DNA of 64,000 nt from positions 3,951,001 to 4,015,000 of the forward strand of contig NC_134282.1 of the NCBI RefSeq assembly GCF_949628215.1, given 5' to 3'. A model generated the notes under the pieces. It saw only the letters and a program-made list of their open reading frames with translations, had not been told where the DNA came from and ran no database searches. Positions 39,601 to 47,650 of the stretch are shown here, one piece after another (the stretch's first letter is position 1; each line of letters begins with the position of its first letter). The stretch comes from Phalacrocorax aristotelis (taxonomy: Eukaryota > Chordata > Aves > Suliformes > Phalacrocoracidae). Position numbers and translations under genes: made by a program.

Positions 39601-42166
39601 ACCACTGGAGGTCCAATGACACGGCAATCTGCTTTGCAGAGATTGTTAAAGACAGAGTCTTGGAAGTCTGATACAACGAAGATAGTCTCAAATTCCGGAG
39701 AATCAGAATCTCCAAGCTCTTCTATCGTGTCTGTCTTTATGTAGGGCACTTTGATTTCCTTGATTTATGGGGACGAAGGAGAAAGCATTATTCAGGCAGC
39801 TTGCTTACGCTGGTGTCAAAATTCAACCGATTTTTATTTTGGACTGTTAGAAAAGTGTGCGACTCAGATTTCAACAGAGACAGACTCTTAGGATTTGTGA
39901 AAGCTGAACGAGATGCACTGTTCTATAGCATAAGAATAGCTATGAACTGCACCTTAAAAAAGTCTAAAAGCAATTCCTGCTTCTGAACAATACGAATTCT
40001 AGTTACTTTAATAGTTTATGTATCAGTTCACACTGATAATGTAGTATTGGAAATATCTACAGATAGAAAAAAAAGAAACTAAGCACAAGAGAGAAATGAA
40101 GTTTCAGACAATCGGACCAGCTTAAGGTACTTCTAGATGCTACTAGAAAGTAGCATCCAGCTTGCAACAGCAAGCTCCACACTGCATAAGATCTAAAGAA
40201 CAGAGTTCTATTTTGTTCGTTTTCTGATATTTTTAAGGGCTCTAAAAATTTCATCTGTTCCAATTTCAATCATTGGGTCCAAATTTTACTTTCTAGGTTT
40301 TCACTTCAAGAAATGGAGACCCACTTCTTGCACTTAAGTTTAAATGCAGTTTTCAATTGAAAGAGAAGTCAATTAACTAATTACTAAGTCAGTTCATAGC
40401 AAAAACTTATGTTTTGACTGAATATAAGCATGCAGTTGAATGTCTCCATTGATAATTCTATCCCCTGTTAGAAAACACCACTAATTAAGAGCTGCAGAAA
40501 TTAATTCCATATTTGAGAAGGTGTGTGTAAGAAAGTGACAATTTTTACGAGCTTTAAGTGACACCATCAGAAACATTAGTGTATATTGTGACCATTACGC
40601 CCAAAGCATGTGCACATATCAGTCCCAGTGAAGTACAACATGCTGCATGCAATTACATGTGCTTAATTGCATGACATACCATATGAATAATAGTTTTTAT
40701 TAGTTTTTCTTCTGATTTACCAGGACTAGTTTCCTTTATCTTTATCACTGGTACTTCCATTATCTTAATGGTCTGTGGAAGAGGAAAACTTTAGTACAGA
40801 ACCAAAAGGGTTACTATAGGTCTAAAAGCATACCGTCTCATTCCAGTGACTGTTTTCTCTTAGACCCACATACCTCCAAGGCTTTTAGAAGCTCCTCGTG
40901 TTTCCCTGCTTCCCGAACCAAAACCACTCTTGTTTCTATTTGAGGCATTTCTTCTGTTCATAGAGAAACAAGGATAATATTCATATTTTAATAGAAAAAT
41001 CCATGATAGGTCTACAAACCAATTGATAAAGTATAGAAGAATACAGGCAGACTGCATCCCTTCAAGATACCTTGTTTGTCAGGGACAAGCCTGAAAACAA
41101 GTGTTACCTCAAGAAGCCTGTCCTTTAGTTAAGGCATACCCAACTGACCATAAAGCCTACACTTCCTAGCATACAGTGAAACAAATCCCGAAATCCATGA
41201 TCAGTTACCTTAAAGTCAAAGCAAGAACGCACAAGAAGAGTCAGTGAGGGAGGGGCGGGGGTGGAAGAAAAACAACAAAATTGACTTAATGATTCTAGCA
41301 GAATTGGATACCAAGACTTGCTGGAAAATAGACAGCCGGTATTTTTTCTGGTTTGTGTTCCCAGCTGACGAGGTCCATTACTTCCTAGGAATTGCTCAGT
41401 TTCACCAAGGAATATCAGAAAAAGTTAAATATCTTGTTCTTTTTATCCATGCGTTAATAAGCTTTCAAAACATTAGAGGAGGAAGGGACAAGTGTTGCCT
41501 CCAAGTCATTTGCACCAGAATGCTGCTACTGGATTTTGGCTACTACATTGCAGGAAATCAAAAAACTTTGTTTTTTAATTTGAAGACTTGTTCTTGAATC
41601 AATTTCAGGCATAAGACTATTCGCCTCTCTCAGGACTACCTGTAATCCTACACAACAGACAACTGTAGTTTCCACACACCAATGTCAAAATGTCACCTGA
41701 AATGATTTGTTCCACAGAAGAGGCATCAAATGGAACTAAGAGATTTTTAAACATTAGCCAGAAGACTCATTTGATTTCATGGCCATAATCCCAAATTTTT
41801 GTAACAAGGCGAGTTAAAAATTAAGACAGTCCCTTCGTTGGTGAAAGGATACCAAACCAACACCCTTTTGGCTACCCTACATACAATTCTGTAGTTCAGC
41901 AAAGCACTGTCAGTGCCTAATACCTAGGCAAAAGGTACCTTTTGTACCAAACCAAAGGTACTAAACTACTAAATACCTACAAAGTAATCAGTCATTATAA
42001 AAACATAGTAGTCTCAAAATAAGCTTCTCCCATTACCTTCAACATCCAAACCAGATCCAGGACATACATTATCTTTGGAGGTTTCTATAATTTTTGAATC
42101 AAGAACAGAAGAATCAGCCAAGAGGCTCCTCCCAGTTTCAGACACCAGCGTGCTGTTGTCAGCCAT
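15528..42166 (-). CDS. ECT2: ECT2 RhoGEF, complete coding region in 24 exons (914 aa)
   Basis: ECT2 activates RhoA at the equatorial cortex to start cytokinesis and is recruited to the central spindle by centralspindlin. The joined exons total 2745 bases, or 914 codons plus stop, equal to the long human isoform as I recall it. Domain order: three N-terminal BRCT repeats (about residues 45-355), with the pocket residues T184 (in CFTGF) and K226 (in HGDKFR) present and Trp at 242 and 336; an S-loop with RKRRR (378-382) and RKRP (402-405) nuclear signals and TP/SP sites, including STP at T444, matching the described Plk1-docking site; a DH domain (about 452-641); a PH domain (about 675-795); and a basic tail with KTPKR (T846). 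All intron phases agree. Introns are GT-AG except a GC donor after coding exon 13. The family identity is certain; alternative exons are listed separately. Confidence 0.97.
16580..16670 (+). repeat. Possible MIR-like SINE fragment
   Basis: The stretch reading ctccatttacagatagggg followed by a lysine-codon-like run and gctcaagac resembles the MIR core (ccccattttacagatgggga ... cccaag). It is diverged and short, so the call is tentative. Confidence 0.22.
16915..17326 (-). CDS. ECT2: ECT2 candidate alternative terminal exon (101 codons)
   Basis: This lies in the intron between coding exons 23 and 24. After an acceptor, cctaattgtag, an uninterrupted frame in the correct phase 0 begins IARSPSACSLNGSVKCGVNV at 17326 and runs 101 codons to TAA at 17023-17021. 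Joined to coding exon 23 it would replace the last 29 residues (GVPSPS...THLI) with a Ser/Cys/Asn-rich tail. A minus-strand ATTAAA at 16925-16920 could serve as its poly(A) signal. No strong donor is visible inside it. The phase match, the acceptor and the coding-like composition support a real alternative C-terminus. I do not recognise the peptide from a known isoform. The coding part is 17021-17326. Confidence 0.6.
18335..18890. repeat. GC-rich repeat-like insertion with 2 x 117-bp tandem units
   Basis: This block inside an ECT2 intron is much more GC-rich than its flanks. It contains two tandem units with a period of 117 bases (about 18379-18495 and 18496-18612). The nearly identical cores, ttatcttggtcataacgact and onward, start at 18429 and 18546. 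A 142-codon minus-strand open frame (18763-18335) spans both units and so repeats the peptide REQMAQAWTEIAW. It has no ECT2-like splice context and is more likely transposon- or retrovirus-derived sequence than an exon. The element class is not known. Confidence 0.45.
18891..19986 (-). other. ECT2: ECT2 intron remainder before coding exon 23
   Basis: This is AT-rich intron with a short TA tract near 18926-18945. No exon or named element is seen. Short open frames have no splice-site pairs. Confidence 0.5.
19987..20133 (-). CDS. ECT2: ECT2 coding exon 23
   Basis: Residues 837-885, VTRAFSFSKTPKRALRRALM and a Ser-rich stretch to STSSLA. Both phases are 0, acceptor ctcctcag and donor gtaagt. It carries the KTPKR site (T846), a CDK-type motif in the polybasic cluster. 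Confidence 0.96.
21259..21366 (-). CDS. ECT2: ECT2 coding exon 22
   Basis: Residues 801-836, ENLIYTADPESVEVNTKDMD through RAIKKTSKK. Acceptor tgtctgtag, donor gtaaga. This is the start of the basic membrane-binding tail after the PH domain. Phases are 0 and 0. Confidence 0.96.
23047..23151. repeat. AT-rich (TTTA)n-like low-complexity tract
   Basis: About 100 bases made almost entirely of T and A, with degenerate TTTA/TTAA units, in the intron between ECT2 coding exons 21 and 22. It is probably a decayed microsatellite. Confidence 0.7.
23367..23521 (-). CDS. ECT2: ECT2 coding exon 21
   Basis: Residues 749-800, DCHKAFALVVRPPTE ... WLKMLCRHVANTICKADA. This is the C-terminal part of the PH domain, including its final helix. 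Acceptor aaactgtag, donor gtaagt. Starts in phase 1, ends in phase 0. Confidence 0.97.
23745..23995 (-). mobile_element. CR1 LINE 3' fragment
   Basis: Beginning TCACAGAATGG, the text continues with the hallmarks of an avian CR1 3' end read in reverse: cttggaagggccctctgg, the ccaccccctgcgtgagcagg block, gggcagcctgtgcccctgctc and ggtggaacttcccatgttc. The element's 3' terminus is at the left, so it is inserted in the minus orientation, the same as ECT2. It is 5'-truncated and diverged. Confidence 0.85.
24469..24607 (-). CDS. ECT2: ECT2 coding exon 20
   Basis: Residues 703-749, IARKRHKVIGAFKSPHGHTR through QIKKVLDIRETE. PH-domain strands. Acceptor ttaaccgcag; the donor is a weak gtctgt. Ends in phase 1. 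Confidence 0.97.
25961..26080 (-). CDS. ECT2: ECT2 coding exon 19
   Basis: Residues 663-702, ANLLSSHRSLVKRLETVALG through TLFLFNDCLE. Start of the PH domain. Acceptor tatcgcatag, donor gtaaga. Phases are 0 and 0. Confidence 0.97.
26270..26348 (-). CDS. ECT2: ECT2 coding exon 18
   Basis: Residues 636-662, HINEDKRKTEAQRQFFDVVY EVDGCP, the DH-PH linker. Acceptor cttccctcag, donor gtaagt. Starts in phase 2, ends in phase 0. Confidence 0.97.
27287..27368 (-). CDS. ECT2: ECT2 coding exon 17
   Basis: Residues 609-636, DIKKHTAEENPDKTTLERAI then ESLKEVMT. C-terminal helix of the DH domain. Acceptor taactgtag, donor gtaagt. Starts in phase 1, ends in phase 2. Confidence 0.97.
28076..28172 (-). CDS. 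ECT2: ECT2 coding exon 16
   Basis: Residues 577-609, INQAKPECGRQSLAELLIRP then VQRLPSVALLLN. This is the most conserved DH helix (the LLIRPVQRLP signature of Dbl-family GEFs). Acceptor ttcctcag, donor gtaatc. Ends in phase 1. Confidence 0.98.
29215..29325 (-). CDS. ECT2: ECT2 coding exon 15
   Basis: Residues 540-576, SKDLLKTYPPFVNFFEMSKE through PRFHAFLK. DH domain. Acceptor gtttctttcag, donor gtaagt. Phases are 0 and 0. Confidence 0.98.
30303..30371 (-). CDS. ECT2: ECT2 coding exon 14
   Basis: Residues 517-539, EDLEDLMMNWTESKSIGDII LKY. DH domain. Acceptor atattctag, donor gtaagt. This exon is reached through the GC-AG intron. Phases are 0 and 0. Confidence 0.97.
32059..32178 (-). CDS. ECT2: ECT2 coding exon 13 (followed by a GC donor)
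   Basis: Residues 477-516, LFQVPLEKEGQLGGPILAQE through DVHTKIK. DH domain. The acceptor is attcatcag. The exon end is AAG followed by gcaagc, with no GT at the position required by homology, so this is a non-canonical GC-AG intron. Phases are 0 and 0. Confidence 0.96.
32868..33004 (-). CDS. ECT2: ECT2 coding exon 12
   Basis: Residues 431-476, ETPKSCARPSKNSTPLPLKQ then the first DH helix, SARWQVAKELYQTESNYV. Contains STP at T444. Acceptor ctcttcatcag, donor gtaagc. Starts in phase 1, ends in phase 0. Confidence 0.97.
33358..34285 (-). pseudogene. Coding-like, frame-broken stretch in ECT2 intron (decayed exon or retrocopy?)
   Basis: This lies directly downstream of ECT2 coding exon 11. The exon 11 frame stays open for about 35 more codons beyond its splice site. 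Further coding-like pieces then follow in changing frames: TPKRRIGVKSLDTD (near 34151), VFTPKGKDTELMDV (34075), SFSKGVKGKIPAKATPPRSL (near 33900), TSQEYTSLTHFDRLIGKEHL (near 33800), VSGVTTAFKKPLYTSQI (33599) and EKEYRKDQLTHSQRPPFLDH (33511) on to a TAA near 33360. They are Ser/Thr/Pro- and Lys-rich, as in a disordered S-loop. No single intact frame exists. I do not recognise the source protein. Chance open frames remain possible. Confidence 0.35.
34286..34508 (-). CDS. ECT2: ECT2 coding exon 11 (S-loop, nuclear signals)
   Basis: Residues 357-431. Contains SLSTPNSNRKRRRLKETLAQ, TRETDMSPFPPRKRPSAEHS and LDISNTPESS: two basic nuclear-localisation clusters and several SP/TP sites. Acceptor ttttactacag, donor gtagag (weak). 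Starts in phase 0, ends in phase 1. Confidence 0.97.
34905..34967 (-). CDS. ECT2: ECT2 coding exon 10
   Basis: Residues 336-356, WFWGSIQMDARAGESMYLFE K, the last BRCT helix with its conserved Trp. Acceptor tttcctttag, donor gtatgt. Phases are 0 and 0. Confidence 0.97.
35186..35301 (-). CDS. ECT2: ECT2 coding exon 9
   Basis: Residues 297-335, GGHYLPVGDERCTHLVVEES through KKLYVVKQE. BRCT2 strands and THLV core. Acceptor tttttatctag, donor gttagt. Starts in phase 1, ends in phase 0. Confidence 0.97.
36262..36392 (-). CDS. ECT2: ECT2 coding exon 8
   Basis: Residues 253-297, including FRNQFKVPPFQDCTLSFLGF and the following Glu-rich helix ending EMQ. Linker and start of BRCT2. Acceptor cctctccag, donor gttatt. 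Starts in phase 2, ends in phase 1. Confidence 0.97.
36525..36598 (-). CDS. ECT2: ECT2 coding exon 7
   Basis: Residues 229-253, VAVSLGTPIVKAEWIYKAWE KRNE. BRCT1 C-terminal helix with W242. Acceptor tgttttgtag, donor gtaggt. Starts in phase 0, ends in phase 2. Confidence 0.97.
37801..37908 (-). CDS. ECT2: ECT2 coding exon 6
   Basis: Residues 193-228, VKLVTLVHHMGGIIRRDFSS then KVTHLVANSTHGDKFR. BRCT1, with K226 of the phosphopeptide pocket. Acceptor tatttttcag, donor gtatgt. Phases are 0 and 0. Confidence 0.97.
38937..39026 (-). CDS. ECT2: ECT2 coding exon 5 (alternatively used in mammals)
   Basis: Residues 163-192, PLPFSCRPLYCASMLNLVLC FTGFRKKDEL. It contains T184 in the CFTGF pocket motif of BRCT1. 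Its 30 codons account for roughly the length difference I recall between the two main human isoforms. Both phases are 0, so skipping keeps the frame. Acceptor ttactttcag, donor gtaagg. Confidence 0.96.
39576..39758 (-). CDS. ECT2: ECT2 coding exon 4
   Basis: Residues 102-162, EIKVPYIKTDTIEELGDSDS through VIGPPVVLHCAQKGE. BRCT0. Acceptor cataaatcaag (weak polypyrimidine tract), donor gtatgt. Phases are 0 and 0. Confidence 0.96.
40680..40772 (-). CDS. ECT2: ECT2 coding exon 3
   Basis: Residues 71-101, TIKIMEVPVIKIKETSPGKS then EEKLIKTIIHM. BRCT0. Acceptor cctcttccacag, donor gtatgt. Phases are 0 and 0. Confidence 0.96.
40874..40953 (-). CDS. ECT2: ECT2 coding exon 2
   Basis: Residues 44-70, EEMPQIETRVVLVREAGKHE ELLKALE. 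Start of BRCT0. Acceptor ctatgaacag, donor gtatgt. Starts in phase 1, ends in phase 0. Confidence 0.96.
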
Positions 42167-42194
42167 GATTATGCCTTGTTTCTTTCTTCAACAG
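42037..42194 (-). CDS. ECT2: ECT2 coding exon 1 with start codon
   Basis: The ATG is at 42166-42164, preceded by 28 bases of leader after the acceptor tatcttgtag. The frame reads MADNSTLVSETGRSLLADSS and ends in GLDVE. The human protein also starts MAENS, which fixes this start. The coding part is 42037-42166, donor gtaatg, ends in phase 1. Confidence 0.96.
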
Positions 42195-43876
42195 CTACAA
42201 GATAAATGTGATAAACTAAGTTACAGTTGCAAAAAAACTCATTAATGGGAGTTCTATGACTGAGGTGTGAGAAGTAACTTCAGACTCATAAAAACAAAAC
42301 ATTTACACTCCTGTTAAAATCCCATTCACACTGATAGAGTAGCTCTGAAAGAGTATTAGGAGTCACACAATTAGTAAAAAGGCCTGACAATAAACCTATT
42401 ACGGAAATGGTTCTGAGCAGGCTGCCTACTGCAGAAATAATTCATTTGCACAGAAAGCTGCAAAGAGGGTACTTGGACTCTGAGGAGCAGGGAAACACGA
42501 ACTCTAGCGCTCATTTTCAGAAGTCTCATCACAAAACACCAACAAACTGAAAGCACTTGTTTGCTTCAGTGATAAACTATTATAAGCTAGGTTTGAGCCC
42601 AAGGTTAGCATTGTTAAAGTGAAACATCGGCAGAAGAATTAGGGCACGCAAAGCATCTCGCTAAGATTTGATTTGTCAGGTGAACTGGCTAGAGTTACTG
42701 CAGTTGCATAAAAATGACCACCCAGGGAGCAAAACCAGCAGTATTTATTCAAATAAAAATTAGGTTTCTCAAAACGCATGAGAGTCTCTACGAAGTTAAT
42801 AAGCACATGTATGTCTACCCATATGATCCGCTCTATTGTCCTATATTAACTGTATGTTATAGTAATAGTATCCATTCATCATCAGGTAGAGAGGTCTTCT
42901 ATCTTCTCACAGATAGACTACATCTGTCCTCTCCCTGCCCAAACAAACTTACAAACACCCTGGAAAGGCAGAATTCTTATTTCTCTCATATTTTGTACGG
43001 GCAGCTACCTGAACCTTGTACCAGAAAATATGTTCTGAGACACCTGCCCAACAGGTAGCACGTTTTCTTTTGCGCGTGAAGCAAGCAGCAGGCATTTCCT
43101 GTGATTCATCATTCACACAAAAGTAAATATGCACAGCGATATCAGAAGTTACCTAGAATGACCACTCTATCTGAACTGCTGTAGTATAATCACCCTCTGT
43201 ATTACTTTAACTGAAGTTGCTCTCCTCATGGCTTACGCCAAGTCAGTCTTATATAGCAACTAAGACTCACATAGGACCCAGAGACGGAAGAGAGCAAACA
43301 GCACATGGAAGATATGAACATAACAGTTTCCCCTCACATATGAAAAGAGCAAAAGGCAGAACACGCTCACTACAGGATTCAGGCAGACCCAAACACCCTG
43401 ACACTTACAAACGGCCTCCCAGGAGTTTGTGGAAAGCCTGAAAGTCACAAAACATCCACGCGCTAAAATAAGGGTTTTAAAGCAATGAGGCGACATTTTA
43501 AAACTCCCCATGTTGCCCATTTCCCTCCCGAGGGATCACCCGGGAGCTACCAACCTGCCCCGCTGGGAGGCAGCCGGAGACAAGGTCAGACACTGCCTTA
43601 CGGGGCAGCAGGTGCCTCCGTCAGCGGCCCACGGAGGGCCCGGAGCGGCGGGGCAGCCCCGAGGGGCCGCCGAGTCTCCCAGAGGCCCCAGACGCGACCT
43701 ACGGCCCACCTCAGCCGGCCCCGCCCCGGGCCGGGGCTCCCACGCCCGCCGCTGTCCCCCCGGCACCGGGCCCAGTACCGGACCGCTCCGCGTCCTCTTC
43801 CGCTCCGCACCCACCCGCTCCCGGAGCCGGTTCCCCCCCTCACGGCCGGCTTCCCTCTCACGGCCACCGCCGCCAC

Positions 43877-43990
43877 CTGCCACCAACCGCAAAGACAGCA
43901 TCCGCCATCAGCGGCCGCCGCCAATTCAAAAAGCGAGCCGCCGCACTAAGTACGTCGCGCATTGGCTGCCGGCCCCGCCGTCCCTCTGTA
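43877..43990 (-). other. ECT2: Candidate non-coding first exon of ECT2
   Basis: Coding exon 1 opens with an acceptor 28 bases before the ATG, so an upstream leader exon is needed. The CpG island contains a minus-strand donor, ggtggcag followed by gtggcg, ending an exon at 43877. The 5' end is unknown and is given only approximately. If correct, the leader holds two upstream ATGs (43908 and 43901). Confidence 0.5.
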
Positions 43991-44278
43991 AATCGCCATC
44001 TCATTCGGCTTCCCTCTGAGATGTCCCACCCCCTTACCCTCCCTTTTTGGACAGCGCTTCGACTCCTGCCCTGTTGGATTGGATGCCGCTCCTGCCGCTC
44101 GCGGCCAGGCGGTCTCCTATTGGCGGTGGGAAGTTTCCTGGGCAGACCAACAGGCCTTGTCGCGGTACCCGAGAGCAGGTTGCTGAATGGGTGTGGGCGG
44201 GGTGCTCTGCGCTGATTGGCTGCTGGAGGGTTTCGAACGCTTCCAACGGTCGCGGCGGAGAGGCCCGGATGGAGCGGC

Positions 44279-44310
44279 GGGGTGGGGTGGGGTGGGGTGG
44301 GGTGGGGCGG
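44279..44310 (+). repeat. (GGGGT)n G-rich microsatellite
   Basis: Five GGGGT units followed by GGGGC, inside the ECT2 CpG island. This gives six G4 runs with one-base loops, a strong G-quadruplex sequence pattern on the plus strand. Confidence 0.9.
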
Positions 44311-44340
44311 AGGGCACCGGTCTGAGGCGCGGTGCAAAGG

Positions 44341-45294
44341 GGAGGAAAAGCGATGCCTGTGGTCGCCCTCAAAATATTAATGTTCTTAGTAATTTATTAA
44401 GCTCTGCCTTGTCGGGGGCTTTAGTGAGCATACGTATTAGGAATAATCAGTTTCTAGGAAATGAGGGAAAAGGGCTGACAGGAGAAAACACATCTGGTGA
44501 CAGTGAAAGTCAGTCAGCTGACTCAGTGGCACCGACCTCCAAAACAAATTCATTATACCAAATTGCATTAGGTATTCTATATATCCTTTTAAATTTTATT
44601 TAATATTAAGTCTTGATCTGGAAAGTTCTTCCACACGGGCTGAGCATCTCTGAAACCTGATGCAGCACAACATCCCACTGGCTCCCCATGCACAGAATGA
44701 GAGAGACGTTTTCTATTTCTAGAATTTTCTATTATGTGCTAAATTCTTACATAAAAAATTGAATTCTTAAATGCTATTCATTTTTTATATTACAGACTTT
44801 TATTAGTTCAGGCATTTTCATGACTGATCCAGCAGCCGTTAGTGCCAGTAAGAGTCAATTGACATTTTATGAGTTGGAAGCAAAACACAATAGGAAAAAG
44901 CAGAAAAAGATGACACCAAGCATTGCTTGTGTGAATAAAAATTTGCTTGTGAGAGACACATAAATTAAGATTATTTTCTTGAAGAAACAAATTCAGAAAA
45001 ACAGCCTGGAAGCCATGGAGGTCATTTAGATTTTGACACTCGAGTCAGCCAACTATTCTGCAGTCAGACAATTCACGTACTTCATATAAAGAAATTGCAA
45101 CAACGACTTACAGTCAAAACCACTGAACCTGAGGTCCTTCTGTCACCCTGCAGCACCAGTCTGGGCCATCCTCTTGCAGTCCCGGGCCAGGCCACCCTCC
45201 GCTGGCTTTCCCCCTGTTTTCTCCTTCCTTTGCATTCTTACAAAGTCCTTTTCAGCCCGGGCTTGAGATTCCCAGTGTCTGATACCCAGGGAGG
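44341..45294. other. ECT2-NCEH1 intergenic sequence, left part
   Basis: No gene is seen. A TGACTCA (AP-1 core) lies at 44519-44525 within gctgactcagtggc, close to a MARE/ARE-type site. The rest is ordinary AT-rich sequence with short unsupported open frames. Confidence 0.4.
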
Positions 45295-45436
45295 GGGTTG
45301 ACTCGGCCACGTTCGACACCTTCAAGAGTCGTCTGGGCAGGGTGCTGGGCCACCTTGTCTAGACTGGGCTCTGCCTAGAAAGGTTGGACTAGATGATCCC
45401 TGAGGTCCCTTCCAGCTGGGATTCTGGGATTCGCTC
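45295..45436 (+). mobile_element. CR1 LINE 3' end
   Basis: A plus-oriented CR1 terminus: gacaccttcaagagtcgtct, gggtgctgggccaccttgtc, tagactgggct, then aggttggactagatgatccc and tgaggtcccttccagctggg, ending in the decayed attctgggattc tail typical of CR1. 5'-truncated. Confidence 0.88.
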
Positions 45437-47650
45437 ACACCCTCATCCAGGTTTCTCCTAGGTCTGCAACAAGTTCTGTGGTACAGTTTCTGGAAAAGGC
45501 GACTGTACGTTCATTTCCACTTGACCTCTAGATCCTCAAAAAAGCTATATAAAATAGTGTGCCTGCAAAGACAGGAGAAGTCTGTTTATCACGATTAACA
45601 GGCAATACACGCATCGCTTCTCAGTTAAAGGGTTAAAAAGAATGTGATACCTAAACATTCAGTACATAAATACGGGCTCGCTGGGCACATGCAGAGTGCC
45701 TTGGGCATTAGCCGTTTTTTGAATATACTTGAAAATCCAGAATTACAATCGTATAAAGCAACTAAGATGTTCTGATGAAACATCTTAAGCTATCCTTCCT
45801 GGGGTTGACAGGACCTAGCCAAATTTTAGGTGGCAATCACTTAAGTGACTAAGATGGTTTTTTAATCAAGTGCATTTATTCTCTAGATCAGGACTGACAA
45901 CAAAAATAATTGCTGTTCTTTTTATGTCTGACATGTATAAAACTAAGTGCTTTTGTTATAGAAAGCCCTGACATAGCAACACCTGTTATTTTTTGTTGTT
46001 ATTTTTTTGTTGTGTAAAATGTGTAAAATGTAACACACAATTGAAACTTCCTGTTCCTTCCAGTTATCCAGACATCAGTAATCCAGGAGAATAACATTTA
46101 TTTAATAGTTAAATAGTTTCCTCTCGTGATAACACCCACAGGGAGAAAGTTCCAGGGGATTAAACCATGAAACGAGTCCTGGCATGTCAGCTCCTTGGGA
46201 GCAGGGATCTCCTACAGCGTGGAAAAAGCCAACGAAGCCACACCCGAAGACCTGAGGGAACCCCGAGGGGCTTGGAGGAGACCTCGGTGCCCTGCATTGT
46301 CTCTGGAATTTGGCTGGCCAGCAACCGTTCCTTGGCTTCAGGGTGCGCGTTTCCGTAGGTAGCCTGCTTGTCCCCTAGATGTCTTGCAAGCGTTTTGGGG
46401 TTTATCTTTTTTTTTTTTTTTTGTAAGGAAAGAATTTTTCTCAGACCACCGTGTTTTATTTTTTCAACCAACCGACTTCTTTATAAGCACCCAGAAAAAA
46501 ACCCACGTTCCTCAAAGAGCTGTGGATTCAGTTTAGCCAGAGCAATAGCTTTCAAAATGTAGCAAAGGGGGGAGATCAAGCAGACGATGTATGTTGGGGG
46601 TCATTGGGAGCATGAGAAACCTGAGAAAAATTCCATCCAGACTTTTTATCTCTTTTTCGAAGAGGTGAGTAGATGAGAGAGGAGCGGGACGAGACCCACT
46701 TTTGCCAGAGGTTTGGGAACAATGGTTTTTGTTGAAAGAGACAGGTACAAATTATTACACTCAAGGATCCTGGACTTCAGGGCCTTGGGAAAGCAAGGGA
46801 ATGACGGTGCGCAAAGCAAAGGAGGCAGGGGAGCAGGGCACAAGGTAAAAGAGGCGGCGTGAGCACAAAATAATACAGAAAGGGACGATGGACTTGGTAT
46901 AAAAAGCTTAAGACCTCATGAACCTCGCTTTGTGCAGCTTTCTTGACAAAGCTTGTTTCCTCACAGCCCTTTCACATCCCTAGTCTGCCCAAAACTGACT
47001 GAAAACTACAGAAACTCCATCTGCTGTTATGAGAAAAGATGCTCGAGAGCCTTATTTCTTCAGAAATTCCAGAAACTTTCTTCTGCAACCTTTAAAATCA
47101 GTGAGGTTTTACTTCAGTTCCAGTAAAGCTGGCTTAAAAGCTGACCTTTTACTTCTTAGGAACATATTTTTCTTTTATTACCCCTTTACATCAGTTTTTA
47201 AAGGAAACTTCTGCTTTCCAGGACTCCATTTATATAATTTCTATGTGACTTTTTAGTGTTATGAATTCATTCTTAAAAGCAATTGCCGATGTTAAAATTA
47301 GTGCTTATTCTTTTTTCTGTGTTAGATTCATAACACACATAAATCTCACTATTTAAATAAATATTTTAATTTGCTGAAGACAGCTCTGTGACTAAGGATT
47401 AAGTAGTAATTTGTGCCAAGGTTGAACTCTATAGTATTTATATTTCCTGAGTGTTGCAAAGAGAGGGGTTTTACCCGACAAGAAAGCACTTATGGGGATG
47501 AAAAAGACGTATTTAGAAAATTTAGTTGCCTTGGGTACAAGAAATGTTCCTGCATTAAACCAAAATTCGAGGTTAATAAAAAAAATTCACATTCCAAAAT
47601 AAAATTACAAAATAAGCACACTTAAAAAAAGAAATATCCATTCTGGAATT
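45437..47650. other. ECT2-NCEH1 intergenic sequence, middle part
   Basis: No gene is supported. There is a T run of about 15 bases at 46408-46422. The open frames at 46167-46358 (+) and 46187-46471 (-) show no domain or splice context. Confidence 0.45.

Larger units (their letters stand above)
19988..42036 (-). other. ECT2: Remaining ECT2 introns
   Basis: The introns between coding exons 1 and 23 are mostly unremarkable AT-rich sequence. Apart from the elements listed separately, I see short A/T runs (for example near 27578-27600 and 31644-31660), AT-rich low complexity near 35020-35060 and 37363-37420, and bird-typical T/G-rich stretches such as 38360-38383. The largest introns follow coding exons 4 to 6 and 12 to 16. 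No nested gene or small RNA could be supported. Confidence 0.5.
43540..44340 (-). promoter_or_regulatory. ECT2: ECT2 CpG-island promoter with CCAAT boxes and CHR-like motifs
   Basis: This is a CpG-dense block just upstream of the ECT2 coding region. On the minus strand, CCAAT boxes occur at 43965-43961, 44082-44078, 44123-44119 and 44219-44215, all in the same orientation. A TTTGAA (CHR-type) motif is at 43930-43925 and a palindromic TTCGAA at 44232-44237. A GC/Sp1-type gggcgggg box is at 44195-44202, and CAACGG, a MYB-like core, is at 44243-44248. Repeated NF-Y sites plus a CHR near the start are typical of G2/M genes controlled by DREAM/MMB. TATA is not seen. Confidence 0.7.

Noticed and set aside
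43485-44372. Long open frames on both strands over the ECT2 CpG island
   Set aside because: Same compositional effect; there are no family matches, and the region is explained by the promoter and leader exon.
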